Shown here: positions 17,815 through 28,554 of the stretch, piece after piece
Layout of the letters: each line of letters begins with the position of its first letter
How positions within the stretch are numbered: position 1 is the first letter of the stretch
Origin: Petrolisthes cinctipes
Taxonomy: Eukaryota; Arthropoda; Malacostraca; Decapoda; Porcellanidae
NCBI GenBank assembly: GCA_033782935.1
Contig: JAWQEG010001421.1
Location: 55,793-119,792 of the forward strand
Direction of reading: 5' to 3'
Length of the DNA: 64,000 nucleotides
The notes under the pieces: model-generated
What the model was told of the DNA's origin: nothing
The model's database searches: none
What the model saw: only the letters and a program-made list of their open reading frames with translations
Position numbers and translations under genes: made by a program

Positions 17815-19646
17815 GAAGGTACGGTATAAAGGACAAGGATATACAACGATTAAAACTGACAATGAAAAGTATAATTTCTGGTACAGCAGAGATGACACTG
17901 GACTCGGTGCAGTAGGAATTCTGACTGGATATGAGCAGGCAGAAAATGTAACAAAAGTGGAAAGATGGTGACAGGGAAATCAGTACAGCAAATACTTCAA
18001 TTTATCCACAAGTCAGCTCAGAAGCAGGATTTGTGGGAAAGTTTTAAGGCTGCCAATTGAAGGAGTCTTATGTGGCCTGACTATATTGGGAGAGATATAA
18101 CAGAATATGAGGATGTTTTAGCTATGGTGACAGAAATGATGAGGGAGAATTGGAATCTTATAGGTGGCATGGCATAAGGTTACTTGACACCTATTTTAAG
18201 AAGGACAAGGAAAAGCAAATTACATACAAAAGTGGACTTTGTGCCAATGAGGAAAACACCAGGTGTAGGAGTCAGAAACTGTAAGACGATAATACCCAAA
18301 GAGGCTTGTTTGATGCAGCACATGATGATATGGGTACACCTCAAAAAATAAAAAGATGAAGAGGATAATGAGAAAAGATATAAAGAGGACAAAACTGTGA
18401 ATGTTGACAGAAAATAACAAGAGACATGAGTTTGGAGAAAAATTTGCAACAAAAGTAGGAGAGGAAGAATGGCACCAGTTACAGGAAAGCAAACAGAGCT
18501 GGAGAAGAGAAGAGGTTTCAGGATTAACATATGAAAGAAAAGGTTGAGAAAGGGACATCTGGTGGTGGAATGAAGAGGTGCAACAGGAACATATGGAGAA
18601 ACAAATTGCATTTAAATAGTAGCAGTGATTAATATGTGAAATGAATAGAGCAGTGCATAGAGAAGAGACAGGAAGCTAGATGGCATAAAAGAAAAAAGCA
18701 TAGGAAATGTGGAGTCAGATCTTGAACACAGCAGAAGCAAGCAGATATTCAGAGTGGCTAAGGAGATGAGAAAAGACAAAAATGATGTACAAGGAGCAAA
18801 GTATGTAAAGGACGAAAATTGAGAAGTCAAGGTGGTGGAGAAGGAGAAAATAATTTGAAAGACTGCTGAGTGTAGAAAATAACAATGAGCTTGAGGATGT
18901 TGAAATGATGAAAGTCCAATTGAAATTGGAGTAGAGGTAGGGGTAGATAGAACACTGACAGGATGAAAGCTAGAAAGGCACCAGCCTGCAGGTCTACCAG
19001 GTGTACGCAGAGTTATTTTAAAACTAACAGGAAGGACAGGTAGCAGAAAACTAACAGGAGTTTTTGAATATGAGGGAGGAGAAAAATCCAGAAGAATGGA
19101 AGGTTCATTTTACCTTAACATTGTTTCAAGGAAAAGATGATGCACTGTAGTGTGGCAGGCACATAGGTTTAAGGCTGTTAAAACATAGGAAGAAGATTTG
19201 GGAGAAGGGGTGCTGCATGAATGGCTTTAGAGATTCATCCAGACTGATGGCTGCCAATAAGGTTTTAATGCTGGAAAGTCGACTACCAATGAAATTTTTA
19301 TCACAAGACATCTCCAGGAAAATATAAAGGCAAAAAGAGGCTGTATCATGTTTTTGTGGATCTGGAAAAAACATTCAACAGGATTCTGAGAGGTACAATT
19401 AGATGGGCAAGGGAAGGAAGAAAGCAGGTACCAGAGAGGCTTGCAAGGTTGTATACGGCACTGTATGAAAGTTTGAGATCAAGAGTGGGGATAACTTGGA
19501 GGAACATCAGATACTTTTGAGATACAAGTAGGGGTGCATCAGAGCTCTGCCCTCAATCCCTTTTGTTTATTATAGTGATGGAGGAAGCCACAAAGGAATG
19601 CAGAATATGGGATCCATAGGAGCTGCTATATACAGATGATTTAGTC
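17815..19646 (+). pseudogene. Degenerate LINE A, endonuclease and reverse transcriptase, 5' part
   Basis: This is a non-LTR retrotransposon broken by many stops and frameshifts. In order one can read an endonuclease-like start (KVRYKGQGYTTIK), a TYFKKDKEKQITY block, a DIWWWNEEV block that precedes the RT in this family, an RT finger/palm segment (FVDLEKTFNR equivalent), the VGVHQ-S-LNP box and the start of the catalytic box, LLYTDDLVL. The coding sequence stops abruptly at TTAA 19647-19650, where a DNA element is inserted, and resumes at 22489. Recalled relatives are RTE-like elements abundant in marine invertebrates. The + strand is purine-rich, so its complement shows long meaningless frames. 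Confidence 0.85.
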
Positions 19647-20410
19647 TTAACCCTTAAATCGTGGGTATTACCAAGTGTTGGCACCTCTGTATTGCGGGCC
19701 TTTTTCCCGTATTCGCGCCAACGTTGTAAACAACACATTTGACGGCTAATTGATTGTAAACCACTCACGCTACATGAATAAATGATACAGGATATTGAAG
19801 TACAAACCTTTAGCTGTTTCTTGATGTACAGCCGGCAGCATAAATTCACGTCTATCTCATGTACTTGATAATGGTAATATGACCTGATAGTTTCATTCTT
19901 ATCCACTTTCTATCCTAACAATATGTGTAATTTATCATATGTGAAGTATATCTGTCGTCCCTGCATTCAAACTGTGTTACAACATCAATATAGCTCATAC
20001 ATACGCAGGTGGATATGAAGCGAACTTATGCTGCCAACTGTACTTGTGAGGACTAAATGGACATCTGTAGGATGGGTAGCTAGCTCAAAATGGCCACAAA
20101 TCAAAATTCACTTTTACATTCTATTTACATATCTATGTTTTCACGCTCTGATTTCGTTATAAAACATGTTGGAATCACATTTTTCAACAGAGTAATATGA
20201 AATATAATGTCACTGTCGTTTTAACATACATATATGGTAATTACAGGAAAAGCGGAGTGATGAAAACATGTCCTCCCACCTTCCCTGCTCTTGTCACACC
20301 AATTGGTAGTGGCTGGCTAGACTCTGGGTAGTCCCTTGGCTATCACACGTAGTGTTGCCAGCCTAAAAATATTATGTTATAGGGCGCACAAATTTAAAAA
20401 CTGCATTGTT

Positions 20411-20432
20411 GAATTATTTCGTCACCTGCGGT
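20411..20432. repeat. Target-site duplication of LINE B, left copy
   Basis: This 22-bp segment starting GAATTATTTCGTCACC recurs at 22456-22477 with two mismatches. The pair marks the insertion point of LINE B inside the TTAA element. Confidence 0.85.
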
Positions 20433-20440
20433 CTATCTAT

Positions 20441-21133
20441 CTATAGCTCCGACGCCTCGTTCCCTCCGGGAACTCCCGCCAAGGGGGTGGCCACAGCAAA
20501 AGAGTTTCCAGTTTTCCCTGTTCCAGCACTCCCCCCTCCCCCCCTCACAATTCTCTCTCTCACATACTCTTCCACTCTGGTCTTCCATCTAACCGGTGGT
20601 CTGCCTCTCACACCAGGTCCCACAACTTCAACCTTCTTTACAAACTCCACACCATGCATTCTCTCCACATGTCCAAACCACCTCAACGTACCTCGCTTCA
20701 CCCATTCAACCTCTCCACACTCAATACCAATTGCCTTCTCACTCATACCACATCTCTCATACACACTCTCATTACTTTCTACATCCCACCGGGTATGTCC
20801 ACATGCTCCTCTCAGATAACTCATTTCCACAGCACCTATTCTAGACTGATGAGCCCTACTCCATGTCCATGTCTCCGACGCATATGTCGGCGTTGGCAGG
20901 ATTATACTATTTCTCAGTCCCTTTTTCACTTCCATACTCACACTTCTACCCTTCATTATCCTCCCCAGTGATCCTATGACCTGCCTACCCCTCACTGCTC
21001 TCGCCCTGATTTCTCCTTCCATACTTCCATGTTTACACAATACTGTTCCCAGATACTTGAATTCCTTCACCTCCTCCATCCTTTCACCCCTTAAAGTTAT
21101 CTCACATTCCGTCCCAGTTGGCGCAGCCACTCT
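20441..21133 (-). pseudogene. LINE B C-terminal domain
   Basis: This open segment continues the RT frame after a one-base deletion near 21133. It shows EEVKEFKYLGTVLCKHG, then SYLRGACG, SVYERCGM and LRWFGHVERM, followed by a Gly/Arg-rich GVRGRPPVRWK block. These are the typical post-RT thumb and C-terminal motifs of this LINE clade. The frame stays open to the microsatellite tail, so nothing but the single-base break separates it from the RT domain. Confidence 0.88.
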
Positions 21134-22080
21134 ATAGGTGTAGCAAAGTCAATTACTTCTGTTTTGGCCCTCTCAAATATTATCACCTTACTCTTACCAA
21201 CATTCACCTTCAATTTTCTTCGCTTACACACGGACTGAAACTCATCCACCACCCTCTGTAACTCCCTTTCACTCTCGGCCAGCAACACAGTGTCATCCGC
21301 AAATAAGCTTGCAACCAAGGACCAATCTACTCCATTCAACCTCAGTTTTGCACCCAAGCCCTCCACCTTTGCCTTCATCTCTCTCATGTAACCATCCATA
21401 AAGATATTGAACAACCATGGTGACATGACACACCCTTGCCTCAGTCCCACACTGATATCAAAGTTCTCACTCAAATCACCCTCGACCCTTACACAAGCTT
21501 TTGCCTCTCTATAGAAAGCCTCAATCCCCTCCAGCAAGCGCCCACCAACACCGTAAGTCCTTAATACATCTGTCATAGCTCTCCTGTCGACCCTATCGTA
21601 TGCTTGCTCCAAATCCATGAAGGCAGCATACAACTTCCTACCCTTCCCAATATATTTCTCCACTGTTGATTTTATTGCAAAGATCTGGTCCACATATCCT
21701 CTACCCTTTCTGAACCCTCCCTGCTCCTCACTGACTTTATTCCCTGTTACTTCTATCAGTCTCTCAGTAAGGACCTTCCCATACACCTTCCCCGGTACAC
21801 TAAGAAGGCTTATTCCCCTATAGCTACCACACTCATCCCTACTTCCCTTACCCTTGTACAGAGGCACAATTATGGCTCTCCTCCAGTCCTCTGGCACCTC
21901 TCCCTGCCTCCAAGCCAATGTGCATATAAGCAGCATCCACCCCTCCACTTCCCCCCCACACCTCAGCATCTCTGCAGTTATCCCATCCACCCCTGGTGCC
22001 TTTCCTATTGCTTTCCTAACCTCTTTCCTCCCTAGTTCTCCCTGTACATCCTGTCGTTTACCACCTGCTTCCATCCCCAT
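21097..22080 (-). pseudogene. LINE B reverse transcriptase domain
   Basis: The frame is open for about 327 codons. RT boxes appear in order: KAPGVDGITAEMLR, VPLYKGKGSRDECGSYRGIS, QGGFRKGRG, AAFMDLEQAYDRVD (motif A with the catalytic Asp), VGLRQGCVMSPWLFNIFMDG (motif B) and SLFADDTVLL (motif C with the catalytic Asp pair). All catalytic residues are intact, so the domain fails only through the downstream frameshift, the upstream breaks and the missing endonuclease. Reverse transcription primed at a nicked target is the family's known mechanism. Confidence 0.93.
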
Positions 22081-22128
22081 TCATGTCACAACCGCTTCCC
22101 CTCCCGTCCCCCCTCATTCATCAACCGA

Positions 22129-22371
22129 TCAAAATGCCTCTTCCACACTTCTTTCACTTCCTGATTTCTCCTTCCTATTCATCAACTGATCAAAATGCTT
22201 CTTCCACACTTCTTTCACTTCCTCACTTCCACTCACAGTGACACCATCCTCTCTCTTCATTCTCACGCTGCCAGCCTTTCTATCTCCTCTTTCTCTTTTA
22301 ACCTCCTTCCAGAATAATTTCTTGTTTTCTTTAAACTTCTCACTCAGTTTCCTACCAAACTCCTCATCCAC
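22129..22371 (-). pseudogene. LINE B pre-RT linker
   Basis: This 80-codon charged segment (FGRKLSEKFKENKKLFWKEV..) corresponds to the helical region between endonuclease and RT. It ends ..EVKEVWKKHFDQLMN and then shifts frame at an imperfect direct duplication with a 61-bp period (copies starting at 22116 and 22177). Since 61 is not a multiple of three, the duplication itself breaks the frame. Confidence 0.8.
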
Positions 22372-22488
22372 TCTCCATCCTCTTCACTTTCCTCTTACAC
22401 TCATTGTATTCCTTCTTCCAGCTCTCTGTGGTCCTCAACACTTGTTGGTGGTTTCGAATTATTTCGTCACCCGTGGTTAAGGGGTTAA

Positions 22489-22652
22489 CAGCTGAGACAA
22501 AGGAGGAAATTGAGAGGAGATTTATTGATTGAAAGTAACAAAGGAGAGTAGAGGTGTTAAGGTGATTATGGCCAAGATGAAGATGATGGTTACAGGTAAG
22601 AAAATAAAATATAAATTAACAAGTGGGAAAGTTTCCCTATGGAATGTGTAGT
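22489..22652 (+). pseudogene. LINE A, 3' part resumed after the TTAA element
   Basis: This stretch reads AETKEEIERRF directly in frame with the RT catalytic box left at 19646, then a degenerate ..KMKMMVTGKK segment typical of the end of the palm. It ends where the 250-bp retroposon copy begins at 22655. Confidence 0.85.
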
Positions 22653-22654
22653 AA

Positions 22655-22892
22655 TTTGGCATAGGGAAGTGGCATCCCCATTGCCCACCATTCTTGTTAT
22701 GGTGCAGTCAGCCTCGTATCCCCTACGATACAGGGGGGCAGTGAGGTTGGGAACCCCACTCTCTAACAATTACCCCACTAATAGTTCATATAGCCCTAGA
22801 GCTGGACCCCTTGCCTGCCGAGGGTCCTGCCCTGGCGCTAGAGCCTCCCCACCCCTAGAGAAAAGGGAAATGGGGTATTGATGATGATCAAT
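22655..22892 (+). mobile_element. ~250-bp retroposon copy 2, GATGAT-tailed
   Basis: This is the second copy of the sequence at 10101-10356. Alignable blocks run end to end, and the same GAGAAAAGGGAAATGG-GTATTGATGATGAT terminus is present. It lies between LINE A and a Jockey-like remnant. Confidence 0.75.
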
Positions 22893-23780
22893 CTAAAGTC
22901 TTTGAATCTGTTCTTACCGTACCTACAAAATTCAAAAGCACCATACTCGTCATGACCTTTCTGATCGTCAATATGGATTCTGTCAGGGACTCTTGACAGC
23001 TGATTTTCTATCCTTCCTTTCTGATTCATGGTAATCCTCTATATGGATTTTCTGTGAAACTTTTAGTGTCACTCCAGATAATTCGAAAGTTTTTGATCGA
23101 GTCTAGCACAGAACTTTAATTTCCAATTTCATTTGATTTCTACCCTTCTCCCTGTGCCTTTATCTTTGATTTCATTTCTGGCTGTTCTATAACTGCTGTT
23201 GTAAATCTATCAACAGTGGTGTTCCTCAGGGTTCTGTCCTATTACCTACTGTACTTTCTCCCTCCAATGCATCAATGATCATTTTTTCTTTACTTCTTTC
23301 CTTTTCCTGTGCTGATGATTCCACTCTGCATTACTCCACCCGGTTTGATAACCGCCCATCCCAGCAGCTACTCTTCACATTGCACAATGATGCAGTGGCA
23401 TACCTGACTTCTGACCTTTCCCTCTTCTCTAATGGGGCAGAGAAAACCTGGTGGTTTTTCTTGCCTTAAAAACACAGTTCCTTTATTGTTCAACTCGCAC
23501 TAACCTTCCAAATGACCATTCCCTCTTCTTCAATGACATACAACTCGATCTTTCTTCTTCCCTTAATATTCTTGGAGTCTCTTACTTTCACAACCTCTCT
23601 TGGTCTTGGAGAGATCATATTAACTCTCACTAAAACTTCCTCAAAGAGTTAGGTATTCTGTGCAGAAACCATGAATACTTCACCCCAACACAGTTTTTGT
23701 CTCTGTACAGGTGTCTCATCCACCCCTGTATAGGATAAAGCTCCCATGATGGCTCTCCTCCACTGAGAACAAATGTTGGT
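22893..23780 (+). pseudogene. Jockey-like LINE remnant, RT palm to C-terminus
   Basis: This heavily decayed RT of the Jockey type is readable only by hopping frames. It shows a SGFQ-like finger block near 22960, INSGVPQGSVL (motif B) near 23205-23245, ADDSTLHYSTRFDNRP (motif C) near 23310-23360, LFFNDIQLDLSSSLNILGVS near 23525-23580, and a final SLYRCLIHPCI near 23700. Motif order and spacing fit, but there are many stops. The fragment at 47340-48210 covers the region just upstream of this in a related element. Confidence 0.75.
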
Positions 23781-24049
23781 ACTGTAATTTGGATCTATCA
23801 TGAAAAATGAAAATTTCCACCTTGCTTACAGTTGTACTATAATTTTTTAACATACAAACTAAATACTGTACTTAGTTTCTGAATAAAGTGAGTACTGGAT
23901 AGGTGTTTACAATCATATGCATGCTGAAACTCAATATTTCTGTAGGGTTGGTATTCATGGCATTGTGTTGCAACATATAGCAACACATGAAAGGATTAAC
24001 TCTCCAGAACAAAGGCCACAACAATATTGATATAGCATGATGTCTTGCT

Positions 24050-24260
24050 GTACTGTATCTCCCTACATGGCAGTGCTACTAAAAATGGAGTGTGCAAGTG
24101 GAACAAGCTTCCAAAAGGAATAGTAAGTGCAAAAATATTGCATGGTTTGATAAATAGGCTGGACAGATACATGGGATGGGTCTAAATCTAGAGAAGTAAG
24201 CACAAGGGCTAGGCCATGAGGTCTTCTGCTGTTTCTAAAATTCTTATGTTTTTCCCAACA
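24050..24260 (+). pseudogene. LINE 3' terminal fragment
   Basis: In one frame this reads NGVCKWNKLPKGIVSAKI, then INRLDRYMGW. This matches the W-N-LP..VV-A....F-NRLD kind of C-terminal signature found at the end of many non-LTR RTs. It has no other readable parts and is probably the end of a separate insertion. Confidence 0.55.
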
Positions 24261-24261
24261 T

Positions 24262-25620
24262 ATTGTAACATCTTGTACTGCCTCAGCTTTCCTACATTGA
24301 CATAGATAACAAGTCACCTCCTCCAGTAAGTCCAGATCAGCACAGTACACAATAATAACTCATTACTCGCAAAGGGACCACTAAGACCAATACACTCTCC
24401 CAGGATACTTGTACACCTATACTGTATAATGTTATAGTTCTATACAATAAAATGCAAGTTTGATGCAGGAAGAACTGTCGTCAGTACAAACGAAGGAAGG
24501 AAGAGAGGTAATAATAATAGGGGTGTATATTCAGTAAAATTGGAGTTAAGGGTTACTATCAACAGAGCAGTGATTGGGGCAGCTGCCTGAGCTTGGGAAA
24601 TGTAAATTATGCAAATGGCGGACAGCAAGGACATGCAGCAAGTTAATATAAATTAATTTTAAGCACAAAACAGGCTTTCATGACACTAATTGCAGTTTAG
24701 AGCAGGTTTAGAGTATACTAATACGTTCATTCCTGAAGGCACAAGAAAGTGATATTATTGCATAGAATAGAATTGTAGGTTTATCCTGCTTTTCCCTATG
24801 CTCACCTATCAAAATTTATGCTCACCTTGGTGACACTTAAGAGGCACATAGAAGTCAAAATTGATGAAAACTTTTGTGAATGGTATCAAGGGTATATTGT
24901 CTTCATCTAAGTTTTGATAGCTTTGGGGTGGTTTGACCTGGTCCAGATTTGGTTTGGTTAGGTCTGACTAATTCTCTAACCTTGCTACCTTTATAATTAT
25001 AGGGAGGTAATTATTGTACTGAATTGCAAATATAGTTTATAAAGCATGTGTGTTTAACATGTTAAGTACCACAGATACTGTATTCCCTTCCTTTTAGCTT
25101 CCCTATCCCACGCTTCATGACAAAAACACTTATCACATATATCCATGTGCTGATTCCACAATGGTTTCTTGGTATTTATTGAAAGAATTACTGTTTTGTA
25201 GCAGTGTTGCCAGATCCGGCTAGGTCCCAGTATTTTGCTCCAGTCATTTCCTGTACTTTACCACGGTTATTTCCCGGTAGTTTGCCCAGGTTAGGTCCCG
25301 GTAGTCTGATGCGGTCTAGGTTAGGTTAGGTAAGGTCAGGCTAATTTCAAAATGCCCCATTTGAATATGCCCTATCTTGGAAATGGGGCATTTGCGGAGG
25401 AAATGCCATAGAAGAAAATAGTCTTAGAATGGTCTAAATAAGTAGGTGATGAAGGTAGAAAAACCGTACGCAATAACGGTAATTCTTTCAATATTTACCA
25501 TAATTAGTAACATCATAATTGTGGAATATAAATCGTCATTCAAACTAGTAACTTATGGTAAAATTTATTAACCTTTTTTCAAATGGATAAAACTAAAATA
25601 ATATTTCATCCTTTGAGGGT
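24262..25620. other. Intergenic AT-rich sequence, no gene seen
   Basis: There is no recognisable coding sequence. Short interstitial TTAGG/AGGTT words (arthropod telomere-like) appear near 25315-25345 but in only two or three units. A CAGTGTTGCCAGATCC word at 25202 resembles a hAT terminus, but no partner was found. Confidence 0.6.
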
Positions 25621-25679
25621 CACCAGGCCAAAATAAATTTGTGTTCAGGGTCACCACAAAAAAAAGTTTGGGAAACACT
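25620..25679. mobile_element. Right end of a hAT-like element
   Basis: The terminus AAAGTTTGGGAAACACTG, read on the reverse strand as CAGTGTTTCCCAAACTTT, is the classical hAT end. A GGGTCACCA word occurs twice just inside it. I could not find the matching left end or an 8-bp duplication, so this is a fragment or a badly decayed copy. Confidence 0.45.
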
Positions 25680-26870
25680 GACATTAAGAAAAAGACGTAT
25701 CAATAAGCATAAATTATACTGTACTATACAGTACGGTATAGCAAAACTAAAACACCATAAAATGTTGGCCTTTTTACCCTACCTTATAATAAGTAGAACC
25801 TGCACGCCATCCCCATTTCCAACTTGTCTCCATCGAGTCATTATCACCTTTCACGTTGCCTCCTGTCATACACGTGTGTCGAGTATGGCCATCAGTCACA
25901 AAAATATTTTTCCTCGACTCGAGAGTCTTGGTACAGGTTATACTTAAACCTTGCTAACCATGTTCAAAATTACGTTCCTTGCCCTATAGAACTGCCTCTA
26001 CAGTTGAGGAATTCAGTTCAACACACGTACTACAATCCGCTTCAACTAACTTGAACTAAGTATAAATGATGAAAATCGCGATTGACGTTACTCTAGTCTG
26101 GCTGCTGATCCAGGGAAAGGACAATGATACAGTGATGGATGTTGATGTCAGCAAGGTAAGGTAAGGCGAAAAGGCCTCCATAGTCCATATCAATCATGCC
26201 TGCGCAAACTGGGCGGTTGTGCAATGTGCAGGCATAACCGTGGTGTGTGGTTGTGATTGATGGTTTGCACAAATGACTGAACTATATCCAACAAGCTTTT
26301 CGTTAATTACACGCTTGTACAGTGATGCATGATAATGTGTGGTGACTGCTCAGTATTATTGCTAGTGTGTGGCAAATTTAAGTTATTGCACAGTCAATTA
26401 GTTTGCGCAGGCATGAATGATAGTCTATGGAGGCTTTAAGGCGGGAAGAATTATTAGCCTAAATTATCATCGGCGCTTCCCTGCGAGATTTATGTACAGA
26501 ATGTGACAATTTTGTTACTGTTCTTATTATATTTGTGCTTGGTTACACTTAATTATCGTTTTATTCCGTATTCTCCACATTTGATACACTGTCTTTTTCG
26601 CTTGTTTCTTCAAACAATTTAACACTCTTCAGATGAGGAGTTTTTCATCTTTTATGTATGGCTGCTGTAATAGGTTTATTTTTTGACGTTCCTCCATGTA
26701 CACAGGGCAATGTAGAACTTAATTATTATCTCTGGACTATTATCCACAAGTTCATTTGCTTCATCCACTCTTATTCTACACTTTCTTACATAGATACTTA
26801 CGGAAAAAACTACAAAGACTACAAAAAACGTGATGAGCTATTTCATATCATGTCTTCACACGACCCAGAC
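25680..26870. other. Intergenic unique sequence, no gene seen
   Basis: There are no exons or repeats with definable ends. A short inverted pair is formed by 26190-26240 and 26390-26425 (CCTCCATAG..ATCATGCCTGCGCAAAC and GTTTGCGCAGGCATGA..TATGGAGG), giving the interval the form of a foldback of about 250 bp. Confidence 0.5.
26180..26435. mobile_element. Small foldback (inverted-repeat) element
   Basis: The left arm (about 26175-26215) contains CCTCCATAGTCCATATCA and CATGCCTGCGCAAAC. The right arm (about 26400-26435) contains GTTTGCGCAGGCATGA and CTATGGAGG, its inverse complement. The arms are about 40 bp with a spacer of about 185 bp and no coding content, a MITE-like structure. A flanking duplication is uncertain. 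Confidence 0.55.
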
Positions 26871-26871
26871 A

Positions 26872-27175
26872 CTAATGATTGATTGACTGATTGATAGATA
26901 TTAGGCGCCGCACCAGCGAGGTCATATAGCGCCAAAGAAAGGTGATAGAGAGTGAAACAGCAAGCAGGAGGATCAGAAGAAATAACAGTCGAACAGACAC
27001 TAATGACGACAGCTGCTGACATCATAATCATTCATCACTGTACCAGACACTAATGATTGATTGATTGATATTAGGCGCCCCAACGAGGTCATATAGCTCC
27101 AGAAAAGGTGATGGAGAGGACGTGAGACAGTAAGCAGGAAGGAACAACAGACACTAATGACGACAGCTTCTAAAT
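26872..27175 (-). repeat. Tandem pair of retroposon 3' tails with (TTGA)n
   Basis: Two direct copies start at about 26872 and 27050. Each contains ACACTAATGATTGATTGA, then ATATTAGGCGCC, CGAGGTCATATAGC, AAAGGTGATGGAGA-like sequence and CAGACACTAATGACGACAGC. On the reverse strand each reads as a 3' end GACCTCG..GGCGCCTAATATCAATCAATCA, so the insertions point left. A third copy, in the opposite direction, is at 36937-36993. The duplicated right flank suggests a local duplication after insertion. Confidence 0.7.
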
Positions 27176-27464
27176 GTAAGAAAGTGTGAAATAAGAATGG
27201 ATGAAGCTAAATTAATCATTGAACGTATGTATGTACTACGATACTATGATATGCAAGAGACTCTAATATATTTTTTGCTGTTTAAGGGCTGGCAACCTAT
27301 GGAATAGCTCATTGCACCAAAGCTATAATAGGTGCAATGATTTTTGTGAGGGTAGCTGAAAATTTCGTAGGGTTTGAAAGGGGGAGTGAATGTGAATGGG
27401 AGTGTGACCTACATACTGTACAAGGATCAGTGGATATTTATGCATTTTGATTCAATTATTTTAC

Positions 27465-27497
27465 CTCTTGAGAAAAGGGAAATGAAGTATTGATGTT
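27465..27497 (+). repeat. Tail fragment of the 250-bp retroposon
   Basis: The sequence CTTGAGAAAAGGGAAATG followed by AAGTATTGATG matches the 3' end of the copies at 10101 and 22655. It is an isolated fragment. Confidence 0.6.
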
Positions 27498-28326
27498 GAG
27501 TAAAGGCTGGGCAGTGGATTAGGATGTTTTGTGGTTAGTGTGCTTCTAATGGCGGGAAACAAACTATCCTACTACTGTACATAATAATTCTGCATGAATT
27601 TACTAGGTTTCTATTTTACATCCTCCTCGCAAGGGAGATTACCTGCGGTGATGTGACCAGTATTTTAACGGTTTTGGCACTCCTTTGGCCATAGCCATTC
27701 TCTATCCATTCTTCAACTGTCCCTCCTTTCCATCTATTTTCTTTATGCTTGCTGTCCCACCTCTCTGTCACCTTCTTCCTCATCCTACAGGTTCAAGACC
27801 TCGAGCAGTTTTCTTTCATCTTCTAATTTATCAATATTATACATCCTTATAGGTAATTCTTGACAGCTCAGTTTTCAATATGATACTGTAGTTATGTCAA
27901 GCTTGGGATACAAACAGTGCGGTAATTAAGTGGCCAAGAAAAAAGTTTTACAACATTACATGCTACCTTATCTAACAGCAACTAGGATTCAAATACAGTA
28001 TAGAATAATATTCTTACAAATTCATTTATTTTCAATTTATTTGGGAGGTCAGGCACACGCAAACATTTTACATAGGGAAAATATTTTGCTGATACTTTAT
28101 ACCTGTTCATACCAAATTATTTAATTCCATACAGGAGAAAATGTGGGCTATAATACATTTCAGTCCTAAACCTACTTCATGCAGACAAAATGAATAGTGT
28201 GCACAGTATTTGTATCAGTCTATATGATAACAGTATATTTCTTACAGAATCTCGGCTTACTTTTAAAATTTTCCATTCTTTATGAAGTGATAATATTATT
28301 ACAGACTCCATATTTTCCTCACACTT
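27498..28326. other. GINS3 downstream region
   Basis: Positions 27690-27830 align with 51760-51900 (shared ATTCTTCAACT-TCC, CACCT-TCTGTCACC..CCTACAGG and TTTCTTTCAT), an unclassified dispersed repeat. On the minus strand two AATAAA words occur at about 28025-28041, roughly 290 nt beyond the GINS3 stop, and are plausible polyadenylation signals. Confidence 0.5.
28025..28041 (-). promoter_or_regulatory. Candidate polyadenylation signals of GINS3
   Basis: Two AATAAA hexamers lie on the minus strand (seen as TTTATT on the plus strand), 285-300 nt downstream of the GINS3 stop at 28327. Placement and sequence fit; use is inferred. Confidence 0.4.
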
Positions 28327-28554
28327 TCAGCTAACTTCTGAAAATTTTCTCTTATTATGTTGTGTGACCATATGAGAGGTGGTGACAATGTGAGCTCTAC
28401 GTGACAACCACAATTGGTGGTCTCGAAAAGTCTTGCGGCCAGTGAGGAACAGGGACCGTTCCAGCTGGTCTAGCTTGCTTTGGCGTGTCCCAGCGTCATC
28501 TTCTGTGGTGTTGAGAGAGGTGTCCATGATGCCACGCAGTCTCTCACGAAGTGT
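28327..28554 (-). CDS. GINS3: GINS complex subunit 3 (PSF3), exon 4
   Basis: This is the terminal coding exon. It starts after CCCTAATAG (acceptor at 28555) in phase 0 with TLRERLRGIMDTS, runs through SKLDQLERSLFLTGRKTFRDH and ends TQHNKRKFSEVS then TGA. The LDQLER-LF-TG-K block and the KRKF end are the diagnostic C-terminal part of animal PSF3, where the family reads LDEMERGLFQTGQK and KKRKFTD. The segment is an alpha-helical hairpin in the known human GINS structure. No frameshift is present, so the gene looks functional. Confidence 0.95.
   Translation of the reverse strand, partial: TLRERLRGIMDTSLNTTEDDAGTRQSKLDQLERSLFLTGRKTFRDHQLWLSRRAHIVTTSHMVTQHNKRKFSEVS

Larger units (their letters stand above)
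20433..22455 (-). mobile_element. LINE B, 5'-truncated RTE-like non-LTR retrotransposon
   Basis: This is a minus-strand retroposed copy of about 2 kb with 22-bp target duplications (20411-20432, 22456-22477) and a short (TAGA)n tail at its 3' end (20433-20443). The endonuclease region is absent: the copy begins just upstream of a SW-KKEY..KRKVKRM segment, as expected from incomplete reverse transcription. It retains the linker, a nearly whole RT domain and the C-terminal domain (see the separate entries). Three breaks are visible: a frameshift near 22375, a 61-bp-period duplication at 22116-22230, and a one-base loss near 21133. It is much less decayed than LINE A, consistent with younger age. 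Confidence 0.93.
19647..22488. mobile_element. piggyBac-type TTAA element inserted in LINE A
   Basis: The boundaries are TTAA at 19647-19650 and 22485-22488. The terminal repeats are CCCTTAAATCGTGGG on the left and CCCCTTAACCACGGG on the right (reverse strand). Deleting the element plus one TTAA rejoins the LINE A frame as DDLVL-TAETKEEIERRF, which proves the insertion event and its target. The TTAA target and CCC-initiated ends fit the piggyBac superfamily. It has no transposase, so it is non-autonomous. Without the LINE inside it (20433-22455) it would be about 0.8 kb. A second copy lies at 13622-14236. Confidence 0.9.

Noticed and set aside
18180..18830. Minus-strand hydrophobic frames
   Set aside because: They are antisense shadows of the purine-rich LINE A coding strand.
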